Below, one piece after another: positions 54,874 to 64,000 of a stretch of DNA of 64,000 nucleotides (position 1 is its first letter; every line of letters starts with the position of its first letter). The notes beneath the pieces were generated by a model, which was given only the letters and a program-made list of their open reading frames with translations, was not told where the DNA came from and made no database searches. Made by a program: the position numbers and the translations under genes. The DNA is from Pandoraea captiosa (GTDB lineage Bacteria; Pseudomonadota; Gammaproteobacteria; Burkholderiales; Burkholderiaceae). The stretch spans positions 62,001 through 126,000 of the forward strand of contig NZ_CABPSQ010000005.1 in NCBI RefSeq assembly GCF_902459775.1, read 5' to 3'.

Positions 54874-55288
54874 TCGATGTCTTGTCTTCTCCACGCCCGG
54901 GGGGAGCAGGCGGCCACGCCATGAGGGGGCAGGAGCGGCACGCTGCGCGAGGGCGGACACGTCGGCAGGCCGGTCGCCGTCACAACGAACATGACGGCGC
55001 GGGGGCGGCGCTGACGAACGCGACTTCTGTTGATCGACTTCGCAAACGTCCCGATCCCCGCCATCGCACCGCCGGGTGAGCGTGCAGTGCCCGAATTGGG
55101 GTCGGAGTGGGCGTTCGCGAAAAAAGCGCGATTCTACCCGAGCCGGCCCAGGTGTGTGGGACTTTGTAACACTTTCGGGATGGGTGCCGGTTCGACGACG
55201 TTAGGTGGATATCGGCGCAAGCCAGTCACGGCGCGGCTCGCGCCGTGGGAATCGGACTATTACAAATTGTTAAAGGGTCAGATGTGAA
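54874..55288. other. Intergenic region between permease and semialdehyde dehydrogenase
   Basis: 415 bases with no supported gene. The dehydrogenase stop side (near 55288) is A+T-richer. The permease promoter must lie here but no clear hexamers were chosen. Confidence 0.45.
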
Positions 55289-56815
55289 TCACATCCCGGC
55301 CAGGCACAGATACTTCATTTCAAGGTACTCGTCGATGCCGTACTTCGACCCTTCGCGACCCAAACCCGACTGTTTGACGCCACCGAAGGGAGCGACTTCG
55401 TTCGAGATCAGGCCGGTGTTGATCCCGACCATGCCTGCCTCGATGCCCTCCGCCACGCGCCAGACGCGCCCCACGTCGCGAGCGAAGAAGTAGGACGCGA
55501 GGCCGAAGTCCGACGCGTTCGCGAGCCGGATGCCCTCCGCTTCGTCCTTGAAGCGGAAAACCGGGGCGACCGGCCCGAAGGTCTCCTCCTGGGCGACGAG
55601 CATGTCGGCGCTGGCATCGGCCACGACGGTGGGTTCGAAGAAGCGACCGTGCAGCACTTTGCCCCCGACCGTCACCCGGCCGCCCTTGGCGATGGCGTCC
55701 TGCATGTGTCGTTCGACTTTGGTGATGGCGGCGTCCTCGATCAGCGGGCCGATGGCGACATCCGGCTCGAAGCCGTTGCCCACACGCAGCTTGCCGACGG
55801 CCTCCGTGAGCTTTTCGACGAAGGCGTCGTAGATGCCGTCCTGCGCGTAGATGCGGTTCGCGCAGACGCACGTCTGCCCGGCATTGCGGAATTTGGACGC
55901 GATGCATCCCTCGACGGCGGCGTCCACATCGGCATCGTCGAAGACGAGGAACGGGGCGAGACCACCCAGTTCCAGGGCAACCTTCTTGATCGTCGACGCA
56001 CATTGCGCCATGAGTCGGGCACCCACGGGTGTCGAGCCGGTGAAGGACAAATGGCGCACGCGGGGGCTTGAGGTCAGCACATTGCCGACGTCTGACGAGT
56101 TTTTCGATGTCACGACGTTGAACACGCCCTTGGGCAGACCGGCGCGGTCGGCCAGTTCTGCCAGCGCGAGCGCCGAGAGCGGGGTGAGGCGCGCCGGTTT
56201 GACCACGATGGTGCAGCCCGCGGCAATGGCCGGGGCGATCTTGCGGGTGATCATCGCAATGGGGAAGTTCCATGGCGTGATCGACGCACATACGCCGATG
56301 GGCTGTTTGAGCACCAGCATCCGCTTGCCGCCTTCGGGCGAGGCGAGTACGTCGCCATCGATACGTTTGGCTTCTTCCGCAAACCACTCGATGAATGAGG
56401 CGCCGTAGGCCACCTCGCCTTTGGCCTCGGCGAGCGGCTTGCCCTGCTCGGCGGTCATGATGGCGCCGAGGTCGTCTTGCGCCTGCATGATGAGATCGAA
56501 CCAGCGACGCATGATGCGTGCGCGTTCCTTGCCCGTCTTGCCGCGCCACGCCGGCAGCGCGGTTTCGGCTGCGACCAGCGCGCGTTCGGCCTCCTTGGCG
56601 CCCAGATCGGCGACCTGCGCAATCTCGGCGTCGGTCGCGGGGTCGTTGACGGCGAAGGTGGCGTGGGAGTCGGCCTGCGTCCAGTCGCCGTCGATGTAGG
56701 CGTCGGATCTGAGCAGTTCGGGGTCTTTCAGACGGGACAGCGCCGGATGCGCTTTGGCCGAGGCGTTAGACCGCCGGGAGGTCTGCGACGTTTGGGTGGG
56801 GCGGGATGACGACAC
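55289..56815 (-). CDS. gabD: NAD(P)+-dependent succinate-semialdehyde dehydrogenase
   Basis: A 508-residue aldehyde dehydrogenase. Cofactor and catalytic blocks: ITPWNFPIAMITRKIAPAIAAGC, SFTGSTPVGARLMAQ, the general-base Glu in ALELGGLAPFLVFDDADVD and the nucleophilic Cys in FRNAGQTCVCANR. It oxidises succinate semialdehyde to succinate in GABA-type catabolism; related semialdehydes are possible. The GTG start at 56815 has AAAGGAG upstream. The first 30 residues are an Ser/Thr-rich extension. Confidence 0.93.
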   Translation of the reverse strand: MSSSRPTQTSQTSRRSNASAKAHPALSRLKDPELLRSDAYIDGDWTQADSHATFAVNDPATDAEIAQVADLGAKEAERALVAAETALPAWRGKTGKERARIMRRWFDLIMQAQDDLGAIMTAEQGKPLAEAKGEVAYGASFIEWFAEEAKRIDGDVLASPEGGKRMLVLKQPIGVCASITPWNFPIAMITRKIAPAIAAGCTIVVKPARLTPLSALALAELADRAGLPKGVFNVVTSKNSSDVGNVLTSSPRVRHLSFTGSTPVGARLMAQCASTIKKVALELGGLAPFLVFDDADVDAAVEGCIASKFRNAGQTCVCANRIYAQDGIYDAFVEKLTEAVGKLRVGNGFEPDVAIGPLIEDAAITKVERHMQDAIAKGGRVTVGGKVLHGRFFEPTVVADASADMLVAQEETFGPVAPVFRFKDEAEGIRLANASDFGLASYFFARDVGRVWRVAEGIEAGMVGINTGLISNEVAPFGGVKQSGLGREGSKYGIDEYLEMKYLCLAGM

Positions 56816-57015
56816 GATCAGCTCCTTTCGAAGGCCGGGCGGTGCGCCTTGACGGGCGCCGTACCGCTCGGGGGACGGAAATGGATACAGCGTGCGGATA
56901 CCCGGATATCCAGATACGGACGCGGGTACGGATACCGCTCATCTCAGTGTCAGGTGCCAGCTTACGCCAACGTGGCGCGATTTTTTCCGCACCGCGACCC
57001 GGCGCGCAAAAGCAA

Positions 57016-57044
57016 ACGCCGGCAGCCCGACGGGCCACCGGCGT
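57016..57044 (-). terminator. Terminator after the UbiD gene
   Basis: On the minus strand, ACGCCGG / CCGGCGT encloses an inner GCCCG/CGGGC stem and is followed by TTGCTTTTG. Confidence 0.5.
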
Positions 57045-57050
57045 GAGGTA

Positions 57051-57086
57051 TGGCTCAGGAGTAGGGCTCAGGAGTAGGGCTCAGGA
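57051..57086. repeat. 13-bp tandem repeat (GGGCTCAGGAGTA)
   Basis: Two full copies and one partial copy between the UbiD stop and its terminator. Confidence 0.7.
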
Positions 57087-57100
57087 AACGCGGGCTGGTT

Positions 57101-58651
57101 TTACAGGCCGAGATCCTTGTACAGCGCAGCCATGCGAGCGTCGACGTCGGCGGTCATTTCGATGGGACGCCCCCACTCGCGCGAAGTTTCGCCCGGCCAC
57201 TTATTCGTGGCGTCGATCCCCATCTTCGAGCCCAGCCCGGCCTTGGGGGAGGCAAAGTCCAGATAGTCGATGGGGGTCTGGTCGACGAGCGTGGTATCGC
57301 GGGTCGGGTCCACGCGCGTGGTGATCGCCCAGATGACTTCCTTCCAGTCCCGAATGTCGACGTCTTCGTCGACCACCACGATGAACTTCGTATACATGAA
57401 CTGGCGCAGGAAACTCCACACACCGAACATGACCCGCTTGGCGTGGCCCGGATACGCCTTCTTCATCTGGACGATGGCCATGCGGTAACTGCATCCCTCC
57501 GGCGGCAGATAGAAGTCGGTGATTTCGGGGAACTGCTTCTGCAACAGCGGCACGAAGACTTCATTGAGCGCCACGCCGAGTACGGCCGGTTCGTCGGGCG
57601 GTTTGCCCGTGTAGGTCGAGTGATAGACGGCATTGCGCCGCATCGTGATGCGCTCGATCTTGAATACCGGGAACCACTCCTGCTCGTTGTAATAGCCGGT
57701 GTGATCGCCGTATGGCCCTTCGAGGGCGTGCGCGTAACCGGCTGTGGCGCCGCGCGAGGGCGGCTGCGGTGCGCCATCGGGGACGACGGGCGGTTGTTCG
57801 GACGGGTAAATGAACCCTTCGAGTACGATTTCGGCTCGCGCCGGCACGCGCAGCGATTCCAGCCCGGGCGTGACGCACTTGGCCAGTTCCGTGCGGCTGC
57901 CGCGCAGCAAGCCGGCAAACTGATACTCGGAGAGCGTGTCGGGGACCGGCGTGACCGCACCCAGCATGGTTGCCGGATCCGCACCCAGTGCGACGGCAAT
58001 CGGGAACGGTTTGCCCGGATTCGCCTGCGCGAACTCGCGGAAGTCGAGCGCGCCGCCACGATGCGCGAGCCAGCGCATGATGACTTCGTTGCGGCTGATG
58101 ACTTGCTGGCGGTAGATGCCCAGATTCTGGCGCTTGCGGTGCGGACCCTTGGTAATGACCAGGCCCCAGGTAATCAGCGGGGCGGCGTCGCCTGGCCAGC
58201 AGGTCTGGATCGGCAGTCGGGAGAGGTCGACGTCCTCACCTTCCCAGACGATCTCCTGACACACCGGACTGCTGACTTCCTTCGGCGCCATGTCCCACAC
58301 GGCTTTGGCCATGCCGAACAGCTTGCCCGCGTCCTTGAGTCCGCGCGGCGGTTCGGGCTCCTTGAGTGTCGAGAGAAGGCGACCGATGTCGCGCAGCGAA
58401 CCCAGAGCGTTCTCGCCGTCTTCGACACCCATACCCAACGCCACACGTTCAGGGGTGCCAAACAAGTTGGCGAGCACCGGCATGTCATAGCCGGTCGGGC
58501 GCTCGAACCAGAGGGCCGGGCCCCCGGCTTTGAGTACGCGATCGGCGAGCGCGGTCATCTCCAACACCGGCGAGACCGGCACGTCTACGCGACGAAGCTG
58601 GCCGGATCGCTCCAGTTGCGCGGTGAAGTCACGAAGATCGAGATATTTCAT
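57101..58651 (-). CDS. ubiD: UbiD-family decarboxylase (3-octaprenyl-4-hydroxybenzoate carboxy-lyase)
   Basis: 516 residues starting [22 protein letters not shown], the standard UbiD opening. Family blocks: [51 protein letters not shown] (Glu/Asp of the catalytic region) and [14 protein letters not shown]. It uses prenylated FMN made by UbiX, and acts in ubiquinone synthesis. The ATG at 58651 begins the conserved region; longer in-frame starts are not supported. It stands alone, divergent from the 6S RNA/transglycosylase unit. Confidence 0.95.
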   Translation of the reverse strand: MKYLDLRDFTAQLERSGQLRRVDVPVSPVLEMTALADRVLKAGGPALWFERPTGYDMPVLANLFGTPERVALGMGVEDGENALGSLRDIGRLLSTLKEPEPPRGLKDAGKLFGMAKAVWDMAPKEVSSPVCQEIVWEGEDVDLSRLPIQTCWPGDAAPLITWGLVITKGPHRKRQNLGIYRQQVISRNEVIMRWLAHRGGALDFREFAQANPGKPFPIAVALGADPATMLGAVTPVPDTLSEYQFAGLLRGSRTELAKCVTPGLESLRVPARAEIVLEGFIYPSEQPPVVPDGAPQPPSRGATAGYAHALEGPYGDHTGYYNEQEWFPVFKIERITMRRNAVYHSTYTGKPPDEPAVLGVALNEVFVPLLQKQFPEITDFYLPPEGCSYRMAIVQMKKAYPGHAKRVMFGVWSFLRQFMYTKFIVVVDEDVDIRDWKEVIWAITTRVDPTRDTTLVDQTPIDYLDFASPKAGLGSKMGIDATNKWPGETSREWGRPIEMTADVDARMAALYKDLGL

Positions 58652-58847
58652 GAAACAAACCGTTACCAAAAATTTTACGAAATTCATACGCCCGGAGTAA
58701 ACGGGCGTTTGAATCCGTTGAATGTCGGAGTGACACCCTTGTAAACGCGGGGTGAGGCAGGGCATTTTACCGGCCAAGGCGGCCGAACGTCACGGCAAAA
58801 CACCTGTTACAAATTACTTTTGGTAATGATTTTCCGGATTAATAGTA

Positions 58848-58876
58848 TTGACGGTTTATATATCACTGCTACAATC
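58848..58876 (+). promoter_or_regulatory. Strong sigma-70 promoter of the structured RNA
   Basis: TTGACG (58848-58853), 17-bp spacer, TACAAT (58871-58876). Predicted start near 58883. This is one of the best promoter matches in the window. Confidence 0.8.
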
Positions 58877-58882
58877 CGCCCG

Positions 58883-59110
58883 TTGAATCCAGAAAGGCGG
58901 CTTCGATGACGGGTAGGCCGACCCGCTCAAGCTTAGCGACAACTACAACATCGACGTGGATTTTCAGTGGCTGGTTTTCTCACCGAGGTCGGGAAGCCAG
59001 TGTTTTAGGAAGCAGCGCGAGCGATAGCTCGTCAGCGCCGGGGACCTGAACAGGTCGGCGCGCTGCGGCGGTAGCGGCATCGTCAATGACAAACACGATG
59101 CACCGCCTCG
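58883..59110 (+). ncRNA. ssrS: Probable 6S RNA (ssrS), boundaries approximate
   Basis: A non-coding, highly foldable transcript follows the promoter. Closing stem AGGCGG / CCGCCT with an inner CGATG / CATCG; terminal hairpin CCGA-gg-TCGG followed by GAAGCC and a TTTTA bubble, matching the 6S arrangement of a terminal loop, GAAGCC and an A/U-rich central bubble. On the 3' side a GCAGCGC / GCGCTGC helix carries a GACCTG-AA-CAGGTC hairpin, then CTGCGGCGG and GGCATC as near the 3' end of E. coli 6S. 6S RNA binds sigma-70 RNA polymerase. No alignment was possible; an unusual transglycosylase leader is the alternative. Confidence 0.5.
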
Positions 59111-59219
59111 TTCCATATGCCGTAAGTAAGCGCTTCACGGGATGCCTGGCGGGCATACCGGCTTACTTCCTTACGCCCCGGGGCCACCCCGTGGTGACGG
59201 CGTAACCGGAGTACGTAGT

Positions 59220-60275
59220 ATGAAGAAGTCTGGTTTATCACCCTGGCTACTGGCCGTGTTCGGTGCGCTGCGTGCGCGCGGCGCGGCGACGGTAGCCGTG
59301 GCTCGCCGCGATTGGCGTCGCCTGGCATGGCACGGCGGTCGTGCTGGACTGTATGCGTCCAGCGCGGTAGGTCTGGTTGCCGTGGTCGGCACGCTGGCGT
59401 TGTGGGCTCGACCGACGTGGCGTGCCGATCTGGCATCGCGCGTGGGTCCGCTGCTCGAGGCAGCCACCGGTTCGGCCAATGCGGCCGGCCAGGGCGCCAA
59501 CGGCGGCGTGGTCGCCCAGGGTACCCCGTCGAACTCGACGATGATGGCCCAAGCCGCGCAACACGTGCCGTCGGCCGCCGTGCTGGCCGCCTATATTCCG
59601 AACCAGCGTGTGGCTGCCGATGCGCGTGCCACCAAGGTGCTGGATACGCGTGAGCAGATCGCTGTCGCCGACTACCTCGCACGCCGCTATCGCGTGGCGG
59701 GCGACGTGACGGGCAACCTCGTGCGCGCGGCTTACTCGACCGGCAAGGAAGTGGGCCTCGACCCGCTGCTGCTGCTCGCCGTGATGGCGATCGAATCGGG
59801 CTTCAACCCGTATGCGGAGAGCACCGTCGGCGCCCAGGGCCTCATGCAGGTCATGTCGAAGGTGCATCAGGACAAGCTCGAATACTTCGGCGGTCCGGAA
59901 GCGGCGCTGCATCCGCTCGCCAATATCAAGGTGGGCGCGCTGATTCTGAAGGAATGCATCGCACGCGGCGGTTCGCTCGCGGGTGGTCTGCGTCTTTATG
60001 TCGGCTCGACCAGCGCCGGTGACGGCGGCTACGGCGCCAAGGTACTCGCCGAGCGTGATCGTCTGCGCGGCGTGTCGATGGGACGCAAGGTTTCGCCGAA
60101 CGAGCCGCAGGCACCGGTGATCGTCAGTTCGACCAAGCCGGTCGCCAAGCCGGTCTCGGCGGGCAAGTCGGAAGACACGACGTCGGAGTCGGCACCTGCG
60201 CCGGCAGCATCGACCTCGACGGGAAAGGCGGCTTCGGCCGGCAAGCTCGAAGCGGACGACAGCACGGCGGCCTGA
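59220..60275 (+). CDS. Membrane-anchored lytic transglycosylase (SLT domain)
   Basis: 351 residues. A single membrane segment (about 43-63) after a basic cytoplasmic N-terminus. SLT domain about residues 165-285: DPLLLLAVMAIESGFNPYAESTVGAQGLMQV with catalytic Glu192, then KVGALILKECIARGG. The last ~60 residues are Ser/Ala/Lys low-complexity. It cleaves peptidoglycan from the periplasmic face. It is preceded by a structured leader with an inverted repeat (GTAAGTAAGC ... GCTTACTT), and the probable 6S RNA lies upstream on the same strand. Confidence 0.9.
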   Translation: MKKSGLSPWLLAVFGALRARGAATVAVARRDWRRLAWHGGRAGLYASSAVGLVAVVGTLALWARPTWRADLASRVGPLLEAATGSANAAGQGANGGVVAQGTPSNSTMMAQAAQHVPSAAVLAAYIPNQRVAADARATKVLDTREQIAVADYLARRYRVAGDVTGNLVRAAYSTGKEVGLDPLLLLAVMAIESGFNPYAESTVGAQGLMQVMSKVHQDKLEYFGGPEAALHPLANIKVGALILKECIARGGSLAGGLRLYVGSTSAGDGGYGAKVLAERDRLRGVSMGRKVSPNEPQAPVIVSSTKPVAKPVSAGKSEDTTSESAPAPAASTSTGKAASAGKLEADDSTAA

Positions 60276-60385
60276 TATGGCCGGAGGTGGCCTGAACGGG
60301 CCGCGACCTCGCGCGATGCGCCACGGCCGGCGCATCCATCGGTTCGCGATGCTATCTATATAGTAGAGACGTCAGCGCAGCCAAC

Positions 60386-60419
60386 AAAAAACCCATCGAA
60401 GCGATTCGATGGGTTTTTT
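60386..60419. terminator. Bidirectional rho-independent terminator
   Basis: A 15-bp stem (60386-60400 and 60405-60419, loop GCGA) with six A at the left and six T at the right. It ends the transglycosylase (plus) and can end the aminotransferase operon (minus). Confidence 0.95.
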
Positions 60420-60485
60420 GTTTGGGGCGCGCACGCGATGCGCTATGGGGACTGCTTCGTGGGTTCGGCTTGGTCAATCAGAGAC

Positions 60486-61688
60486 TCAGCCTGCTGCGAA
60501 GACCTTGCCGATGCGATCCATGGCCTCTTGCAACTGAGCAAGGGATGTCGCGTACGACAGACGAATGTACTGTCGCGGTTCGGCAAAACCGAAATCCAGG
60601 CCCGGCACGAGCACGACATCGGCCTGCTGGAGCAATGACTGCGTGAGCTGGTCGCTGTCGCCGGCATGCGGATGCGAGACGCCGGTGCAATCCGCGTAGA
60701 CGTAGAAAGCGCCGTCCGGCATGACCGGGACCTTGAAGCCGAGTCGTTCCAACGCGGGCACGACGTAATCGCGGCGTTGACGGAACGCTTCCTTGCGCTC
60801 CTCGTAAATCGCCAGTGTCTGCGGCAGGAAGCACGCCGTTGCCGCATGTTGCGCGACGGCCGACGGACAGATGAACAGGTTTTGCGCCAGTTTCTCGAAC
60901 GTGGGCACCAGCGAGGGCGGTACCACCAGCCAGCCCAGACGCCACCCCGTCATATTGAAGTACTTCGAGAAGCTGCTCACGACCAGCACGTCGTCGCCGA
61001 AGCTCAGTGCCGTGGTCGGCTTGCCGTCATACGACAGGCCCTGATAGATCTCGTCGACGAGCGTGAACCCGCCACGCGCGCGCACCGTCTTGACGATGCG
61101 CGACAATTCGTCCGTCTCGATGGACGTTCCCGTCGGATTGGACGGCGACGCCAGCAAGACGCCCCGCGATTTCGGTCCCCAGTGCGACTCGATGCGCTGC
61201 GCGGTCAACTGGAAACGTTCGGCCGGGCCGGACGGAATCAGCACCGGCTTGCCATCGAACGTCGACACGAAGTGACGGTTGCACGGATAGCAGGGGTCCG
61301 GCATCAGCACTTCGTCGCCCACACCGACGAGCGCAGCGCACGCCAGAACGAGCGCCGCAGACGCTCCGGCCGTCACGACGATTCGCGACGGATCGACGTC
61401 CACGCCGTAAAAACTACGGTAGTAGCCGGAGATGGCCTCGCGCAACGCGGGAATGCCCATCGCGCCGGTGTACTGCGTCCGACCGTCGCGCATGGCCTTC
61501 GCCGCAGCCTCGATGACCGCCTCGGGTGCCGTAAAATCCGGCTCGCCGATCCCCATGTGAATGACCCGGTGCCCTGCCTTTTCCCGTAGCGCGGCCTGTT
61601 TGGCCAGTTCCATGACGTGAAAGGGAGCGATATCGTCGACACGTTGCGCGAGTGTCAGCGCGGGAGCGAGATTGGGCGTGCGATCCAT
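60486..61688 (-). CDS. PLP-dependent aminotransferase (AspC/AlaA-like class I)
   Basis: 400 residues: HMGIGEPDFTAPEAV, GASAALVLACAAL, ASPSNPTGTSIE, LVDEIYQGLSYD and the PLP lysine in VVSSFSKYFNMTGWRLGWLVVP. It is the last gene of the ribBA-ribH-nusB-aminotransferase run, 53 bp after nusB, a conserved order in Burkholderiaceae. The amino donor is unassigned. Confidence 0.93.
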   Translation of the reverse strand: MDRTPNLAPALTLAQRVDDIAPFHVMELAKQAALREKAGHRVIHMGIGEPDFTAPEAVIEAAAKAMRDGRTQYTGAMGIPALREAISGYYRSFYGVDVDPSRIVVTAGASAALVLACAALVGVGDEVLMPDPCYPCNRHFVSTFDGKPVLIPSGPAERFQLTAQRIESHWGPKSRGVLLASPSNPTGTSIETDELSRIVKTVRARGGFTLVDEIYQGLSYDGKPTTALSFGDDVLVVSSFSKYFNMTGWRLGWLVVPPSLVPTFEKLAQNLFICPSAVAQHAATACFLPQTLAIYEERKEAFRQRRDYVVPALERLGFKVPVMPDGAFYVYADCTGVSHPHAGDSDQLTQSLLQQADVVLVPGLDFGFAEPRQYIRLSYATSLAQLQEAMDRIGKVFAAG

Positions 61689-61741
61689 GGGGGCGGGGGG
61701 TATCGGAAAATCGGCCGAAGCCGGTGGCAGCCGGCGAGACC

Positions 61742-62194
61742 TCAGGCGTTCTTGCCGCGAGCGCCGTTGCGATTCGCGGCAACTTCGGCCGGACGCACTT
61801 CTGCGGCGAACTTGTCGAGCACACCGTTCACGAAGCGATGGCCGTCCGGGCCGCCGAACGTCTTCACGACTTCGACCGCCTCGTTGATCACCACGCGGTA
61901 CGGCACGTCCTGAAGGTGGATCAGTTCGTAGGCCCCCGCAATCAGTGCGGCATGTTCGATGGGCGACAACTGCGCTGCCGGCCGATCCAGATAGGGCTGG
62001 AGTTGCTGCGACAAGGCGTCCGCCTCGCGGATGCTGCCGTACAGCACAGCTTCCAGGAGAACCTGATCCGCCTTGTCATAGCCAGGGGTGGAGCGCAGGT
62101 GAGCATCGATCTCACTCGCGTGGCCGCGCGAAATCAGCCATTGATACACTCCTTGCAGCGCAAATTCGCGCGCGCGGCGCCGTGCACTCTTCAT
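61742..62194 (-). CDS. nusB: Transcription antitermination factor NusB
   Basis: 150 residues: [20 protein letters not shown] start, [41 protein letters not shown] end, classic NusB. It binds boxA in rrn and lambda antitermination. Its ATG overlaps the ribH stop (TAATG), so it is translationally coupled. Confidence 0.97.
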   Translation of the reverse strand: MKSARRRAREFALQGVYQWLISRGHASEIDAHLRSTPGYDKADQVLLEAVLYGSIREADALSQQLQPYLDRPAAQLSPIEHAALIAGAYELIHLQDVPYRVVINEAVEVVKTFGGPDGHRFVNGVLDKFAAEVRPAEVAANRNGARGKNA

Positions 62195-62709
62195 TACCGA
62201 TCTTCCTCTTCTTCGTCTTCGTCTTCATCCGATCCGTCGTCGCCACTGAGCATGTCGATGGCTTCGAGCAGATTGGCCATTTCCACCGCCACGCGGGCTG
62301 CATCGCGGCCCTTCTCGGCGGCGCGCACTTCGGCCTGTTCGTCGTTTTCGGTCGTGAGCACCGCGTTGGCGATGGGGATGCCGAAATCGAGACCGATGCG
62401 CGTGATGCCGGCACCGCTTTCGTTCGACACCAGCTCAAAGTGATACGTCTCGCCGCGGATGACCGCGCCGAGCGCGATGAGCGCGTCGAACTGGCCGCAT
62501 TCGGCCATTTTTTGCAATGCCAGCGGAATTTCCAGTGCGCCGGGCACAGTTACGAGCAATACGTCTTCGCCGTCGACACCCAGGCGTTCGAGTTCGGCCA
62601 CGGCGGCTTCGCGCAGCGCGGCGCAAACGGCGTCGTTGAAGCGGGCTTGCACGATACCGACACGCAGGCCTTCACCGTCGAGTTCCGGCTGGTATTGTCC
62701 GATTTCCAT
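62194..62709 (-). CDS. ribH: 6,7-dimethyl-8-ribityllumazine synthase
   Basis: 171 residues: [54 protein letters not shown] and [12 protein letters not shown]. It condenses the butanone phosphate from RibB with the ribityl-diaminouracil to lumazine. An acidic C-terminal tail of about 15 residues ([10 protein letters not shown]) is longer than usual. GAGGAAG precedes the ATG at 62709. Confidence 0.97.
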   Translation of the reverse strand: MEIGQYQPELDGEGLRVGIVQARFNDAVCAALREAAVAELERLGVDGEDVLLVTVPGALEIPLALQKMAECGQFDALIALGAVIRGETYHFELVSNESGAGITRIGLDFGIPIANAVLTTENDEQAEVRAAEKGRDAARVAVEMANLLEAIDMLSGDDGSDEDEDEEEEDR

Positions 62710-62841
62710 AATGGTCTTCCTCAAAAAAGTACCGTCCAGGCGGTGCGGCCAACGTAATGCCGATGCACCCGAGACAGCGATGCTCGGCAAGATGACGCCC
62801 CGCCTTTGCGCCTTTGCGGGCGGGCCGTCGAAATGGAATGC

Positions 62842-63963
62842 TCAGGCAGTCTCGACGCCGGGCATCGGCTGGAAGCCGGTCACCTCGAGGCCATAACCCG
62901 CCATGTTGGGGATCTTACGCGGACTCGACAGCACCCGCATTTTACCGACGCCCAACTCGCGCAGGATCTGCGCGCCGACGCCGTGCGTGCGGAAGTCCAC
63001 CGGACGACGCTTCGCACGTGCAGCCTTCTCGGTTTCGTCGAGCGCTTCGAACTGGTTGAACAGATGCTCCGGCGTTTCCACGCAGTTCAGCAGCACGACC
63101 ACGCCCTTGCCGGCCTCGGCAATCGCCTGCATCGCGCCGGCCAGCGTCCACGAGTGCGTGGACACGCCGGTCTCGAGCAGATCCATGACCGACAGCGGCT
63201 CGTGCACGCGCACCAGGGTTTCGTCGTCCGGGCGGGGCGTGCCGCGCACCAGCGCCAGATGCGGGTTGCCGCTCGGCTTGTCGCGATACAACGTTGCCTG
63301 GAACGGTCCCCACGCGGTCTGCATTTCGCGCGACGCCACCGTCTCGATCATCGACTCGGTGCGGCTGCGATAGTGAATGAGATCGACGATCGTGCCGATC
63401 TTGATGTTGTGCTGCTCGGCGAATTCCATCAACTGCGGCAGACGCGCCATCGTGCCGTCGTCGTTCATGATCTCGCAGATGACGGCGGCCGGCGTGAGGC
63501 CCGCCATCGCGGTGAGGTCGCACCCGGCTTCCGTGTGACCGGCGCGCACCAGCACACCGCCGGGCTGCGCCATGATCGGGAACACGTGACCCGGCTGGAC
63601 AATGTCTTCCGGACGCGCATCGCGCGAGATCGCCGTCTGCACCGTATGTGCGCGGTCCGCCGCGGAGATGCCCGTCGTCACGCCTTCCGCCGCCTCGATC
63701 GACAGCGTGAACGCCGTGCCGTATTGCGTGCCGTTGCGGTAAGTCATGAGCGGCAGGTTCAGCTGCTTGCAGCGGGCCTGCGTCAACGTGAGGCAGATCA
63801 GGCCGCGCCCGTACTTGGCCATGAAGTTGATGGCTTCGGGGGTCGCGAATTCGGCTGCCATGACCAGGTCGCCTTCGTTCTCACGATCTTCCTCGTCAAC
63901 GAGGACTACCATGCGGCCGGCCTTCAGCTCGGCAATGATTTCTTCTGTAGTGGCCAACGGCAT
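62842..63963 (-). CDS. ribBA: 3,4-dihydroxy-2-butanone-4-phosphate synthase with degenerate GTP-cyclohydrolase-II domain (RibBX type)
   Basis: 373 residues. N-terminal DHBP synthase is intact: [35 protein letters not shown]. The C-terminal half keeps the GCHII fold ([37 protein letters not shown]) but lacks the zinc-binding Cys cluster and catalytic residues, as in RibBX proteins. So it supplies butanone phosphate, and a separate RibA is expected elsewhere. It heads the rib-nusB operon; upstream leader is cut by the window edge, so an FMN riboswitch cannot be judged. Confidence 0.93.
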   Translation of the reverse strand: MPLATTEEIIAELKAGRMVVLVDEEDRENEGDLVMAAEFATPEAINFMAKYGRGLICLTLTQARCKQLNLPLMTYRNGTQYGTAFTLSIEAAEGVTTGISAADRAHTVQTAISRDARPEDIVQPGHVFPIMAQPGGVLVRAGHTEAGCDLTAMAGLTPAAVICEIMNDDGTMARLPQLMEFAEQHNIKIGTIVDLIHYRSRTESMIETVASREMQTAWGPFQATLYRDKPSGNPHLALVRGTPRPDDETLVRVHEPLSVMDLLETGVSTHSWTLAGAMQAIAEAGKGVVVLLNCVETPEHLFNQFEALDETEKAARAKRRPVDFRTHGVGAQILRELGVGKMRVLSSPRKIPNMAGYGLEVTGFQPMPGVETA

Positions 63964-64000
63964 AGCGGCAACGCGGGGGCTGAATTTGGAAAGGCTCTAT

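Noticed and set aside
63964-64000. FMN riboswitch before ribBA
   Set aside because: Only 37 bases of leader are in the window, so it cannot be judged.

Overview
The window looks like chromosomal DNA of a high-G+C betaproteobacterium of the Burkholderiaceae (Pandoraea/Burkholderia type). The evidence is two trimeric porins that begin with the burkholderial QSNVTLYGLIDSG / QSNVQLYGLIDSG mature end, the ribBA(BX)-ribH-nusB-aminotransferase block, an ahpC-ahpF pair, metNIQ, and the style of the small stress proteins. Placement is from protein style only; no 16S or tRNA gene is visible. No insertion sequence, phage, CRISPR array or plasmid gene was seen. Almost all of the sequence is coding, and nearly every gene has a plausible start and ribosome binding site.

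Layout. 1-3110: end of a DUF72 gene, a ClC-type chloride channel with its MarR regulator, and a small secreted or membrane protein. 3179-8129: a porin facing an N-formylglutamate amidohydrolase / IclR regulator / YfcC-type carrier operon, with three 17-bp palindrome-like sites between them, apparently one uptake-and-hydrolysis module. 8196-14243: RNA helicase RhlE, an HTH protein with a beta-propeller partner, and ahpC-ahpF. 14282-20151: a phosphopantetheinyl transferase (PPTase), an aldo/keto reductase, a sigma-54 activator, a LysR regulator and a PLP aminotransferase. 20308-26473: a four-gene biosynthetic operon (haem-oxygenase-like DUF3050, AurF-type N-oxygenase, NRPS with A-T-reductase architecture, SRPBCC cyclase) with the gene order of mgoBCAD / pvfABCD, the operons that make leudiazen / pyrazine-N-oxide-type signals in Pseudomonas; ham is the related Burkholderia system. 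26833-31330: a porin plus iron-type ABC transporter operon. 31508-35829: an RstBA-like two-component pair divergent from a MipA/OmpV outer-membrane protein, then a reductase. 35915-39892: LysR, PfkB sugar kinase, TauE/SafE exporter, LysR. 40269-48083: a soluble chemoreceptor followed by a run of small stress and envelope proteins (PV-rich protein, Cys-repeat periplasmic protein, entericidin, CsbD, two DUF1328 proteins, a ferritin-like protein) around a CHASE3 histidine kinase and two response regulators. 48254-50820: metNIQ. 51239-56815: an EAL-CBS-GGDEF protein, an amino-acid permease and a semialdehyde dehydrogenase. 57101-60275: a UbiD-type decarboxylase, a probable 6S RNA with a strong promoter, and a membrane-anchored lytic transglycosylase. 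60486-63963: aminotransferase, nusB, ribH, ribBA(BX).

The most interesting observation is regulatory. An ACACCTGT-N11-ACAGGTGT dyad occurs twice in the window with identical spacing: once upstream of the signal-biosynthesis operon and once upstream of the PPTase that could activate its NRPS. This suggests that the two loci, about 11 kb apart, share a regulator and work together.
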